In this document: positions 1 through 6,570 of the stretch, piece by piece | Layout: the number at the start of each line of letters is the position of its first letter | Numbering within the stretch: the first letter of the stretch is position 1 | Origin: Clostridiales bacterium | GTDB taxonomy: Bacteria; Bacillota; Clostridia; TANB77; CAG-508 | Direction: 5' to 3' | NCBI GenBank assembly: GCA_004554705.1 | Contig: SFKS01000030.1 | Location: 1 to 7,258, forward strand | Length of the DNA: 7,258 bases | The notes under the pieces: generated by a model | The model's database searches: none | What the model was told of the DNA's origin: nothing | The model's input: the letters and a program-made list of their open reading frames with translations, nothing else | Made by a program: the position numbers and the translations under genes

Positions 1-9
1 ATTATATCA
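1..9 (+). other. Left target flank and core of the IS110 insertion
   Basis: These nine bases, ATTATATCA, recur exactly at 97-105 within the element, in the left internal strand of the proposed target-binding loop. In IS621 the left target guide has the same sense as the top strand of the left target and runs into the core dinucleotide. Here the match likewise ends in CA, next to the proposed element end. The flank may match further, but the window starts at this point. Confidence 0.6.
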
Positions 10-11
10 TG

Positions 12-17
12 TATAAT
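12..17 (+). promoter_or_regulatory. -10 half (TATAAT) of the circle-junction promoter
   Basis: A perfect TATAAT box sits two bases inside the left end, preceded by TG. When the right end is joined to the left end with one copy of the core, it lies exactly 17 bp downstream of TTGACA from the right end. In the integrated element no -35 box from the element is available to it; what lies upstream of position 1 is unknown. Initiation would be near position 24, upstream of the whole bridge-RNA fold. Confidence 0.72.
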
Positions 18-23
18 TTTGAA

Positions 24-250
24 CATAAAGATTTCAAGATTAAAATTTTGTTTTCTTTATATTTTTTGTTATTATAACAAACATCGGTAAAGACGGATTA
101 TATCAGGCACTTAGAGTGCGCTTTTGTGAATGTCTGCCATATGATTATTTATTAATTCGGTTGTAGATAATGGAAACTAGTATAAATACTAGAGTTCGGA
201 TGATTAAGCATGTAGGAATATAGGTAATTCAATATGGTGTTAACCGAAAT
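24..250 (+). ncRNA. Predicted IS110 bridge RNA (target- and donor-binding loops)
   Basis: The left end folds by eye into successive stems. Two 5' hairpins come first (25-30 with 55-60; 65-71 with 75-81). The target-binding loop follows: outer stem 91-94/132-135, inner stem 107-110/116-119 with loop TTAGA, and between them a symmetric 12 x 12 internal loop (95-106 and 120-131). The donor-binding loop has outer stem 156-162/242-248 (plus a G-U pair 163/241) and inner hairpin 177-182/187-192 with loop TAAA, extended by 173-175/195-197. Proposed guides are left target 97-105, right target 120-128, left donor 164-171 and right donor 202-212. In this family such RNA binds the recombinase and pairs separately with target and donor DNA. 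The 5' end comes from the junction promoter; the 3' end is a guess. The 28 bases at 213-240 are longer than expected and may form a side hairpin (216-219/227-230). Confidence 0.7.
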
Positions 251-273
251 ATTTATGAAAGGAGTGTAAATTT

Positions 274-1461
274 ATGAAACATATTTTAAGTTTTGATATT
301 GCTAAAGGAAAAAGTGTTTATTGTTTTATTGATGAATTAAGAAATACAATTATTGATGCCACACTAATTGAACATAACAAAAATGAATTTGATAACTTAT
401 TCGAATTAGTCAAAACTTATCCTAACCTAGTTGTTATTATGGAATCAACTTCTATTTATCATTTACCAGTTGAAAATTATTTTAGATCTAAAGGTATTGA
501 TACTATTGTTATGAATCCTAAACTTGTTAAACAATTTAAAGATACTTTAAACAAATCTAAAACTGATAAATTAGACTGTTTTAAAATTGCTAGATGTTTT
601 TTAGGTACTATTGATAATTTTTATCAAAAACAAGATGAATATTTTATGTACAATCCTCTTGCTCGTCAATATTGGTCTTTAATCGAAAGTCAAACTAGAT
701 TAAAAAATAGATACAAACAACTCATCGATATTATTTTTCCTGAATTCGCTTTAATTTTCAACGATTTATATGATGATTTGGCTTTAAATTTTATCCATGA
801 TTTTCCTCACCCAGTATTATTTGTTAATCGTAGAATTGATTATTTAATGAATTATTTAAAGGAAAAAAATGGAACAACTCAAGCTTATAGGTTTAAGAAT
901 AAAGTTTTAAAAATGAAAAAGTTGGCTTCCAATTCTTTATGTTTTGTTGCATTTAATTCTTATCAAGTTCAAAATCTAGTTCAAGTAATTGAAATGATCC
1001 AATATCACAAGTCAGAAATTAATAAACTTAAAAATCAACTTATTAATGAAATGGAAAATAAAAAATTATTTAAAATTATTAATTCTATTCCTGGATTTGG
1101 TGAATTTTCTACTGCTTTGTTTCTAGCTGAAGTTGGTGATATTACTAGATTCGATGATAAATATCAATTTATATCTTTTATAGGAATTGACTCAGTTACT
1201 TCACAATCTGGAGTTTCTGCTTATCATGGCCCAATTTCTAAAACAGGTTGTAAGTTTGGTAGAACCATTTTATTTAATATAGTTACAACTATATTACAAA
1301 TATCAGCTCATTCAGATAAAACTAATCCTATTTATTTGTTTTTTAGAAAAAAACAATCCGAAGGTAAACATCATTATAAGTGTATAATCGCATGCGAAAC
1401 CAAATTATGCAAAATTATATACAAGTTATGTTCTTCGAATTGTTTATACGAAAACAAATAG
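274..1461 (+). CDS. IS110-family bridge-RNA-guided recombinase (transposase)
   Basis: This is the 395-aa recombinase of the insertion sequence. It would excise the element as a circle and reinsert it using a bridge RNA. The N-terminal RuvC-like domain (about 1-150) carries the family's DEDD residues: D8 in SFDIAKG, E57 in MESTSIYH, and D98 and D101 in KTDKLD. A helical middle region (about 230-265) leads to the C-terminal transposase domain (about 268-350), which opens with the helix-hairpin-helix-like INSIPGFGEFSTALFLAEVGD. S312 in SQSG is the probable catalytic serine, followed by the usual GPISKTG segment. Length and motifs are complete and there is no frameshift. The start is set by AAAGGAG at 258-264, nine bases before ATG. 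In the integrated state its own promoter is split, so expression should rise in the circle. Confidence 0.95.
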   Translation: MKHILSFDIAKGKSVYCFIDELRNTIIDATLIEHNKNEFDNLFELVKTYPNLVVIMESTSIYHLPVENYFRSKGIDTIVMNPKLVKQFKDTLNKSKTDKLDCFKIARCFLGTIDNFYQKQDEYFMYNPLARQYWSLIESQTRLKNRYKQLIDIIFPEFALIFNDLYDDLALNFIHDFPHPVLFVNRRIDYLMNYLKEKNGTTQAYRFKNKVLKMKKLASNSLCFVAFNSYQVQNLVQVIEMIQYHKSEINKLKNQLINEMENKKLFKIINSIPGFGEFSTALFLAEVGDITRFDDKYQFISFIGIDSVTSQSGVSAYHGPISKTGCKFGRTILFNIVTTILQISAHSDKTNPIYLFFRKKQSEGKHHYKCIIACETKLCKIIYKLCSSNCLYENK

Positions 1462-1487
1462 ACTAATCTAACCAAAATTTTTAAAAA

Positions 1488-1509
1488 TTGAGGAAGCTCA
1501 GTTCTTTTT
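1488..1509 (+). terminator. Possible weak terminator after the transposase gene
   Basis: TGAG (1489-1492) and CTCA (1497-1500) form a short hairpin with loop GAAG, extended by a T-G pair (1488/1501). A run of five T starts four bases later. The stem is short, so termination would be inefficient. It lies within the right end, 27 bp after the stop codon. Confidence 0.3.
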
Positions 1510-1540
1510 GTCGTGATTATAATATCATATTTTTTACCAT

Positions 1541-1546
1541 TTGACA
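1541..1546 (+). promoter_or_regulatory. -35 half (TTGACA) of the circle-junction promoter
   Basis: A perfect TTGACA lies 13 bases before the right core. In the circular form the spacer is those 13 bases, plus CA, plus TG from the left end: 17 bp to TATAAT at 12-17. The count does not change with the two-base ambiguity in the core. In the integrated form no comparable -10 box follows at the right distance in the flank. Promoters made by joining the ends are known for circular IS110-family intermediates such as IS492 and IS621. Confidence 0.72.
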
Positions 1547-1559
1547 AAACTTAGATAAT

Positions 1560-1561
1560 CA
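1560..1561 (+). other. Right junction core (CA) of the IS110 element
   Basis: CA follows TAGATAAT (1552-1559), which is repeated exactly in the proposed left donor guide at 164-171. ATCA is shared by both junctions (6-9 and 1558-1561). IS110 enzymes leave a copy of a 2-bp core at each end and make no longer target duplication, which fits. Flanking host DNA should begin at 1562. Confidence 0.6.
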
Positions 1562-1688
1562 CTTTCTTGCTTTTTTGTGTTAATTAAAGACAATTTTTAT
1601 AGTACTTAATTCATGTATAAAAAATGACTATTCATCATCTTTTTCATGCATTTCAACTTAGTAAACAAGCAATTACCACTTGTTTTAA

Positions 1689-3317
1689 TTATTTACTTAA
1701 TCCCCAAGGTAAAATTTGATTAAATGAACCTTGTTTCCTTGTATTTATTGTAGCATATACTGTTAAATCAGCGCCTTCATAATAACCTCCTTCATAATCT
1801 TCATCATTCAATAAAGATCTTAATTCGCTTAAAGGCATTCCATATGAATATGCAGGAGTAAAAGTATATGATTTTAAAAATCTTAATCCTGTATCATTTA
1901 GTTTTGCGCCCATTGTATTTGCACCTGTTACATTATCATTGTTCCATCCAGCATAAACATTAAGTTTAACACTTTCTATGATATCTAAAGGGATATTAGA
2001 AGACATTCTTACTTTATCTGAATCAACAAAATCACATCCAGATACAACTAAACTATTAACACCATTATATTTTTGTACATCCAAGCAGCATAATATAGCA
2101 GCAATTCCTTCAAGATAACGTAATGGCTTTGTAACATTTATTTTATAAATATTTGTTGTTTCATCTTTTGCTTTTACAGTAATAGTAACTATATTTTGGC
2201 CATCAGTAAAATTACTATTATTATTTATTGTAAATGTAGAAGAACTATCTTGTGGCAATGCGTTAATATTAAGAGAAGTTTCATCGTTCTTTAAGACTAT
2301 GTAATATTCAGTAGTAGTTGCATTAAAATCTATCTTATAATTATCTATTGTTAATGATGAAAGTAAGGCATTATAACTTTTTACATTTTCAGTATTTTGA
2401 TTGCCATTTCCATTATTGGTATGATTTTTATTGTTTCCTTCATCATTATATATTTTATCATCATTACCAGTTTTCTTTGCAATAATTTCATTTTCATCAT
2501 ATAAATCTGTTTTTACATATCCTATTTCGTTTAATACTATTGATAAAGCATTTGACGGTCTTTCATTTACAAGATAATTAACTTGTGGTTTTTCTATTAA
2601 TTTTTCTATAATATTTTGTAATGATTCTGATGAAATTGATATTCCAATAGATGCATTTTCAGTAGCATATGTATTAATACCTAATAATTCTGCTTTATCA
2701 TTGATGAGAGGCCCACCTGAATTTCCAGTATTTAGCGAAATATCTGATTGTAAAAATCCTATAGTTCCAGCCGATCTTCGTGCAGATAGTATACCTTTAG
2801 TTACACTTGCTTCACCTTCTAAAGCAAAAGCATATCCAATTGCATAGATATCATCAGTAATCTTCAAAGATAATGTATCACCATAAAACATTGCTTTTAC
2901 CTTCGGATTTTCAACTGCAATTAATGCTATATCTGAAGTTATATCATTACTATATAGCTGTGCTTTTGAGATTGTTCCATCAGAATATTCAACAGTTATA
3001 TTACCTTCAATATCTACAATATGACTATTTGTTACAAGATATCCAGATTTATCAAAGAAACCAGTACCAAAAATGCTTGTATCGGCATCAATTTTGTTAA
3101 CTACTTTTACAATATTGCTCTTTACTAATTCAGATGCTTCAGAAGGATTTGAATTAGTTAAAGGCGTTAAAACTTTCATCTGAGATACTTCAATAAACTT
3201 TTTTGGTTCATCTTCTTTTGTTTTATTGAAAAGTATAACTGCTAAAATTGCAAAGAAAACAATAACAGATACAATTATAATAATTATAAAACTCTTTTTT
3301 TTCAAAAAATTCTTCAT
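1689..3317 (-). CDS. Membrane-anchored trypsin-like (HtrA-type) serine protease with cadherin-like domain
   Basis: This 542-aa protein is probably a surface-exposed endopeptidase. A short Lys-rich N terminus and a hydrophobic segment (about 9-30, with no clear signal-peptidase site) suggest a membrane anchor with the rest outside. Residues about 60-243 are an S1C/HtrA-like chymotrypsin fold with the full triad: H99 in TNSHIVD, D129 in SDIALI and S200 in GNSGGPL. There is no PDZ domain. Instead there is a short region (about 250-284), an Asn/Gly-rich linker (about 285-311), a cadherin-like beta-sandwich repeat (about 315-397) and a C-terminal part (398-542) I do not recognise. The start is supported by AGGAGA at 3325-3330, seven bases upstream. 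I found no convincing promoter. The substrate is unknown. The protease call is firm; anchoring by an uncleaved segment is inferred. Confidence 0.88.
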   Translation of the reverse strand: MKNFLKKKSFIIIIIVSVIVFFAILAVILFNKTKEDEPKKFIEVSQMKVLTPLTNSNPSEASELVKSNIVKVVNKIDADTSIFGTGFFDKSGYLVTNSHIVDIEGNITVEYSDGTISKAQLYSNDITSDIALIAVENPKVKAMFYGDTLSLKITDDIYAIGYAFALEGEASVTKGILSARRSAGTIGFLQSDISLNTGNSGGPLINDKAELLGINTYATENASIGISISSESLQNIIEKLIEKPQVNYLVNERPSNALSIVLNEIGYVKTDLYDENEIIAKKTGNDDKIYNDEGNNKNHTNNGNGNQNTENVKSYNALLSSLTIDNYKIDFNATTTEYYIVLKNDETSLNINALPQDSSSTFTINNNSNFTDGQNIVTITVKAKDETTNIYKINVTKPLRYLEGIAAILCCLDVQKYNGVNSLVVSGCDFVDSDKVRMSSNIPLDIIESVKLNVYAGWNNDNVTGANTMGAKLNDTGLRFLKSYTFTPAYSYGMPLSELRSLLNDEDYEGGYYEGADLTVYATINTRKQGSFNQILPWGLSK

Positions 3318-3529
3318 AGTATCATCTCCTATTATAAGAGTATCATAAATTCACACTTTTAACAATCCATTTAAACATTTCACACACTATTAATTTGTAC
3401 ATAAATTTGATACATCTGACTAAATTGTCTAATAAATAAATTTTTAGTTTCTTACAATAAATTATTTAAAACAAACTTAGAGTATATTAATTGCGTTTTT
3501 CACCTCTTTTCTGCCATGTATTTCAGTAA

Positions 3530-3563
3530 AAAAATATACCAAGGTGCACCTTGGTATATTTTT
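3530..3563 (-). terminator. Bidirectional intrinsic terminator (17-bp perfect palindrome)
   Basis: Positions 3530-3546 pair perfectly with 3547-3563. The G+C-richer centre, CCAAGGTGCACCTTGG, is flanked by A tracts on the left and T tracts on the right. Read on the minus strand, the hairpin runs into a run of seven U, so it should end ppdK transcripts about 290 bases after the stop codon and isolate the protease gene. Its symmetry means it could act on the plus strand too, although no plus-strand gene is seen before it. Confidence 0.75.
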
Positions 3564-3589
3564 ATTTAAATTAATTATATTAGCATTGT

Positions 3590-3635
3590 AATCAATAATA
3601 TATATTTCCTTTATATTAAGGTAGAATTATTGATT
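3590..3635. repeat. Long inverted repeat in the ppdK-protease gap
   Basis: AATCAATAAT (3590-3599) is the exact reverse complement of ATTATTGATT (3626-3635), and G-U pairs could extend the stem by two (3588-3589 with 3636-3637). Inside, CCTT (3608-3611) pairs with AAGG (3618-3621). There is no T tract directly after it, so it is not a typical terminator. It may be a structured 3' UTR element of the ppdK transcript, or chance in A+T-rich DNA. Confidence 0.4.
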
Positions 3636-3855
3636 GTCACGTTTACTTTGTTTAACTTGTACTTGCGATGTAGCCATATTTATGGGGAAGTCAAAACTTT
3701 TTTCTCTATTAATATATGTCTTTATAAAACTGTTAACATTAAATTTCAAAATTATAGAACAACTTACCTTATATCATTTTTTTAATTAAATATCATTTAA
3801 ATTATTTATTAATTACATTACAAACCTATATTTACCATAAATATATCTTTTTTAT

Positions 3856-6492
3856 TTAATTATTTTTATCCCCAGATTTGATTGCAGCTTGTGCAGCAGC
3901 AAGTCTTGCTATTGGAACTCTAAATGGCGAACATGATACATAATCAAGTCCTACTTTATTACAGAACTCTACTGATGATGGTTCACCACCATGTTCTCCA
4001 CATATTCCTAAGTGTAAATCAGGTCTTGTACTTCTCCCTAATTTTGTTGCCATTTCTACTAATTTACCTACACCAATTTGATCTAGTTTAGCAAATGGAT
4101 CTTGTTCAAATATTTGTTTATCATAATAATCTTTTAAAAATTTAGATGCATCATCACGACTAAATCCATAAGTCATTTGTGTTAAATCGTTTGTACCAAA
4201 TGAGAAGAATTCAGCCTCTTTTGCAATTTCGTCTGCTGTTAATGCTGCTCTTGGTATTTCTATCATTGTTCCTACTTGGTATTTTAATTCTACATTTGCA
4301 TTTTTAATTATTTCGTCTGCTGTTTTGCACACTATATCTTTTATAAATTTTAATTCTTTTACTTCACCAACAAGAGGTATCATAATTTCTGGTGTTATTT
4401 TATATCCTTCTTTATTAACATTTATTGCTGCTTCTATTACTGCTCTTGTTTGCATTACTGCTATTTCTGGATATGTTACTGCTAGTCTACATCCTCTATG
4501 CCCCATCATTGGGTTAAATTCTTTTAATGATTCTACTCTTTCTTTTAATGTTTCAAATTTCATACCTAAGCTTTCTGCTAATGGTTTAATTTCTTCATCT
4601 GTATGTGGTAAGAATTCATGTAGTGGTGGATCTAAATATCTTATAGTAACTGAATATGGAGCCATTGCTTTAAATAATTCTTCAAAGTCTCCTCTTTGAT
4701 AAGGAAGTATTTTTTCTAGTGCTTCTTCTCTTTGTTCTTTTGTTTCTGCTGCAATCATTCTTCTAAAATTAAATATTCTATCTTCTTCAAAGAACATATG
4801 CTCAGTTCTACATAATCCAATTCCTTCAGCACCAAATTCTTTTGCTTTTTTTGCATCTCTTACAGTATCTGCATTTGTTCTTATTTTTAATCTTCTAACT
4901 TCATCTGCCCAACTCATAAATGTTTCAAAATCTCCACTTATTGAAGGTTCAACCGTTTTGATAGCTTCTCCATATACGTTTCCTGTTGAGCCATCTAAAC
5001 TCATATAATCTCCTTCTTTATAAACTGTGCCATCTTTTAGAGTTAATGTCTTAGCTTCTTCATTTATAATTAATTCTCCACAACCACATACACAACATCT
5101 ACCCATGCCTCTTGCTACTACTGCTGCATGTGATGTCATACCACCTCTTACAGTTAATATACCATTTGCTAAATTCATTCCTTCTATATCTTCTGGACTT
5201 GTTTCTAACCTAACTAATAATACATCTTTTTCTTTGTTTTCCTTTGCTTGTATTACATCTGCCGCATTAAAGTATATTTTTCCAAATGCTGCTCCTGGAG
5301 ATGCTGCTAAACCTTTGGCAACTACTTTACCATTTTTTAATGATTCAGCATCAAAATTTGGATGTAATAGTTGATCTAATTGTTTTGGTTCAACTTTCAT
5401 TAAAGCTTCTTCTTTTGAAATCATTCCTTCATTAACTAAATCTACTGCTATTTTTAATGCTGCTTGTGCAGTTCTTTTACCATTTCTTGTTTGTAGCATG
5501 AATAATTTACCATTTTCAATTGTAAATTCCATATCTTGCATGTCTTTATAGTGATTTTCTAGTTTTTTAGCAATTGATACGAATTGTTCATATACTTCTT
5601 TCATTTCAGTTTCTAATTTAGAAATTGGTTCTGGCGTTCTTATTCCTGCAACTACATCTTCTCCTTGAGCATTTATTAAGTATTCACCATATAATTTATT
5701 CTCACCTGTTGATGGATTACGAGTAAATGCAACTCCCGTGCCACAGTTATTGCCTCTATTTCCATATACCATTTCTTGTACATTTACTGCTGTACCCCAT
5801 GATGATGGAATATCATTTAATCTTCTATATACTATTGCTCTTTCATTCATCCAAGATCTAAATACTGCTTTTACCGCTTCTAATAATTGTACTCTTGGAT
5901 TTTGTGGGAAATCTTCTCCTGATAATTCTTTATAATTAGCTTTAAATCTTTCAGTAACCATAACCATATCATCAGCAGTTAATTCTAAATCACTTTTAAC
6001 ACCTTTTTCTTCTTTTATTTTATCAAAATATCTTTCAAATGATGATTTAGGATATCCTTTAACTACATCAGCAAACATTTGAATAAATCTTCTATATGAA
6101 TCATATGCAAATCTTTTATTATTAGTTGCCTCGGCAAATCCTTCTGCTACTTCATCATTTAAACCTAGATTAAGTACTGTATCCATCATGCCTGGCATAC
6201 TAGCTCTTGCACCACTTCTTACAGATACAAGTAATGGATTAGTTTTATCTCCCATCTTTTTACCTGTTTTATTTTCAAGTTCATTTAATTTAGTAAATAT
6301 TTCTTCTTCTATTTCGTTAGATATTGTTTTATTATCATCATAATATCTAGTACAAGCTTCTGTTGTAATAGTAAAACCTCTTGGTACAGGCATACCAATA
6401 TTCGTCATTTCTGCTAGGTTAGCCCCTTTACCACCTAACAAATTTTTCATTTCTTTTTTACCCTCTTCAAAAGCATAAACATATTTTGCCAT
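3856..6492 (-). CDS. ppdK: Pyruvate, phosphate dikinase
   Basis: This 878-aa cytosolic enzyme interconverts ATP + phosphate + pyruvate with AMP + PPi + phosphoenolpyruvate. In anaerobic Firmicutes it often works in the glycolytic direction with PPi, and it can also make PEP. Domain order is complete. The N-terminal ATP-grasp nucleotide-binding domain (about 1-345) contains KNLLGGKGANLAEM, VSVRSGARASMPGMMDTVLNLG and LQTRNGKRT. The swivelling phosphohistidine domain (about 385-510) has H455 in GGMTSHAAVVARG. The C-terminal PEP/pyruvate TIM barrel (about 520-872) has R562, R618, E745, N768 and C831 in GICGEHGGEP. H455 and C831 fall at the same numbers as the catalytic residues of the Clostridium symbiosum enzyme. 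T453 corresponds to the threonine controlled in plant enzymes. AAGGAAGGA (6500-6508) lies seven bases before the start. No ppsR-type regulator is visible in the window. Confidence 0.98.
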   Translation of the reverse strand: MAKYVYAFEEGKKEMKNLLGGKGANLAEMTNIGMPVPRGFTITTEACTRYYDDNKTISNEIEEEIFTKLNELENKTGKKMGDKTNPLLVSVRSGARASMPGMMDTVLNLGLNDEVAEGFAEATNNKRFAYDSYRRFIQMFADVVKGYPKSSFERYFDKIKEEKGVKSDLELTADDMVMVTERFKANYKELSGEDFPQNPRVQLLEAVKAVFRSWMNERAIVYRRLNDIPSSWGTAVNVQEMVYGNRGNNCGTGVAFTRNPSTGENKLYGEYLINAQGEDVVAGIRTPEPISKLETEMKEVYEQFVSIAKKLENHYKDMQDMEFTIENGKLFMLQTRNGKRTAQAALKIAVDLVNEGMISKEEALMKVEPKQLDQLLHPNFDAESLKNGKVVAKGLAASPGAAFGKIYFNAADVIQAKENKEKDVLLVRLETSPEDIEGMNLANGILTVRGGMTSHAAVVARGMGRCCVCGCGELIINEEAKTLTLKDGTVYKEGDYMSLDGSTGNVYGEAIKTVEPSISGDFETFMSWADEVRRLKIRTNADTVRDAKKAKEFGAEGIGLCRTEHMFFEEDRIFNFRRMIAAETKEQREEALEKILPYQRGDFEELFKAMAPYSVTIRYLDPPLHEFLPHTDEEIKPLAESLGMKFETLKERVESLKEFNPMMGHRGCRLAVTYPEIAVMQTRAVIEAAINVNKEGYKITPEIMIPLVGEVKELKFIKDIVCKTADEIIKNANVELKYQVGTMIEIPRAALTADEIAKEAEFFSFGTNDLTQMTYGFSRDDASKFLKDYYDKQIFEQDPFAKLDQIGVGKLVEMATKLGRSTRPDLHLGICGEHGGEPSSVEFCNKVGLDYVSCSPFRVPIARLAAAQAAIKSGDKNN

Positions 6493-6520
6493 ATAATCAT
6501 CCTTCCTTGTTTACCCATTT

Positions 6521-6549
6521 AGTATATCAAAAAAAAAATAGCGTATCAA
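6521..6549 (-). promoter_or_regulatory. ppdK promoter overlapping the upstream terminator
   Basis: On the minus strand, TTGATA (6549-6544) and TATACT (6526-6521) are separated by exactly 17 bp, giving one mismatch to each sigma-A consensus box. Initiation would be near 6514, leaving a leader of about 22 bases with the ribosome binding site at 6508-6500. The -35 box lies in the upper part of the terminator hairpin of the preceding gene and the A/T tract forms most of the spacer. Confidence 0.65.
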
Positions 6550-6567
6550 CAAATGTTGGCTATTTTT
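6530..6567 (-). terminator. Terminator of the 170-aa gene
   Basis: GCTATTTTT (6559-6567) pairs with AAAAATAGC (6534-6542). An upper stem CAAC (6547-6550)/GTTG (6555-6558) closes a four-base loop, with GTAT (6543-6546) bulged. On the minus strand the hairpin runs into about ten U (6529-6538, partly used in the lower stem). It begins four bases after the stop codon at 6571. Confidence 0.65.
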
Positions 6568-6570
6568 ATA

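Larger units (their letters stand above)
10..1561 (+). mobile_element. Complete IS110-family insertion sequence with bridge-RNA left end
   Basis: A DEDD/Ser transposase gene lies between a 264-bp non-coding left end and a right end of about 100 bp. There are no terminal inverted repeats, and the long structured region sits upstream of the gene, as in the IS110 group (IS621-like) rather than the IS1111 group. I place the ends at the dinucleotide CA (8-9 on the left, 1560-1561 on the right). Both junctions read ATCA, so the exact core is ambiguous by two bases. Three observations support these ends: guides in the left end match the left flank and both element ends, all meeting at CA; joining the ends creates TTGACA-N17-TATAAT; and about 1.55 kb is a normal size for the family. 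The element appears intact and points towards the 3' end of the protease gene, 127 bp short of its stop codon. Confidence 0.82.
3318..3855. other. 538-bp A+T-rich intergenic gap between the protease gene and ppdK
   Basis: I find no supportable gene here on either strand. The gap holds the protease ribosome binding site (3325-3330), a perfect 34-bp palindrome that looks like a bidirectional terminator (3530-3563), a second long inverted repeat (3590-3635), and a purely A/T hairpin just after ppdK (3827-3834/3838-3845). Short open stretches have no ribosome binding site. The protease promoter should lie between about 3340 and 3529, but no pair of boxes with good spacing stands out. Confidence 0.6.

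Noticed and set aside
1611..1620. TCATGTATAA repeats positions 7-16 and could mark a different right end of the element.
   Set aside because: No -35 box or donor-guide match lies at the right distance before it, whereas 1560-1561 satisfies both. A ten-base repeat is expected by chance in DNA this rich in A and T.
1663..1685. Hairpin AAACAAG/CTTGTTT as terminator of the protease gene.
   Set aside because: The stem is A+T-rich with a nine-base loop and no U tract follows on the minus strand, so it does not support a terminator call.
3630..3678. Minus-strand micro-ORF of 16 codons (MATSQVQVKQSKRDNQ).
   Set aside because: It has no ribosome binding site, ends within the long inverted repeat, and resembles no peptide I know.
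3679..3786. Short plus-strand ORF starting MGKSKLFSLLIYVF.
   Set aside because: It has no ribosome binding site and no promoter; its composition is what random A+T-rich DNA gives.
4325..5935. Plus-strand open frames inside ppdK (and one at 2873-3100 inside the protease gene).
   Set aside because: They are antisense shadows of well-identified genes and lack start signals and recognisable protein features.
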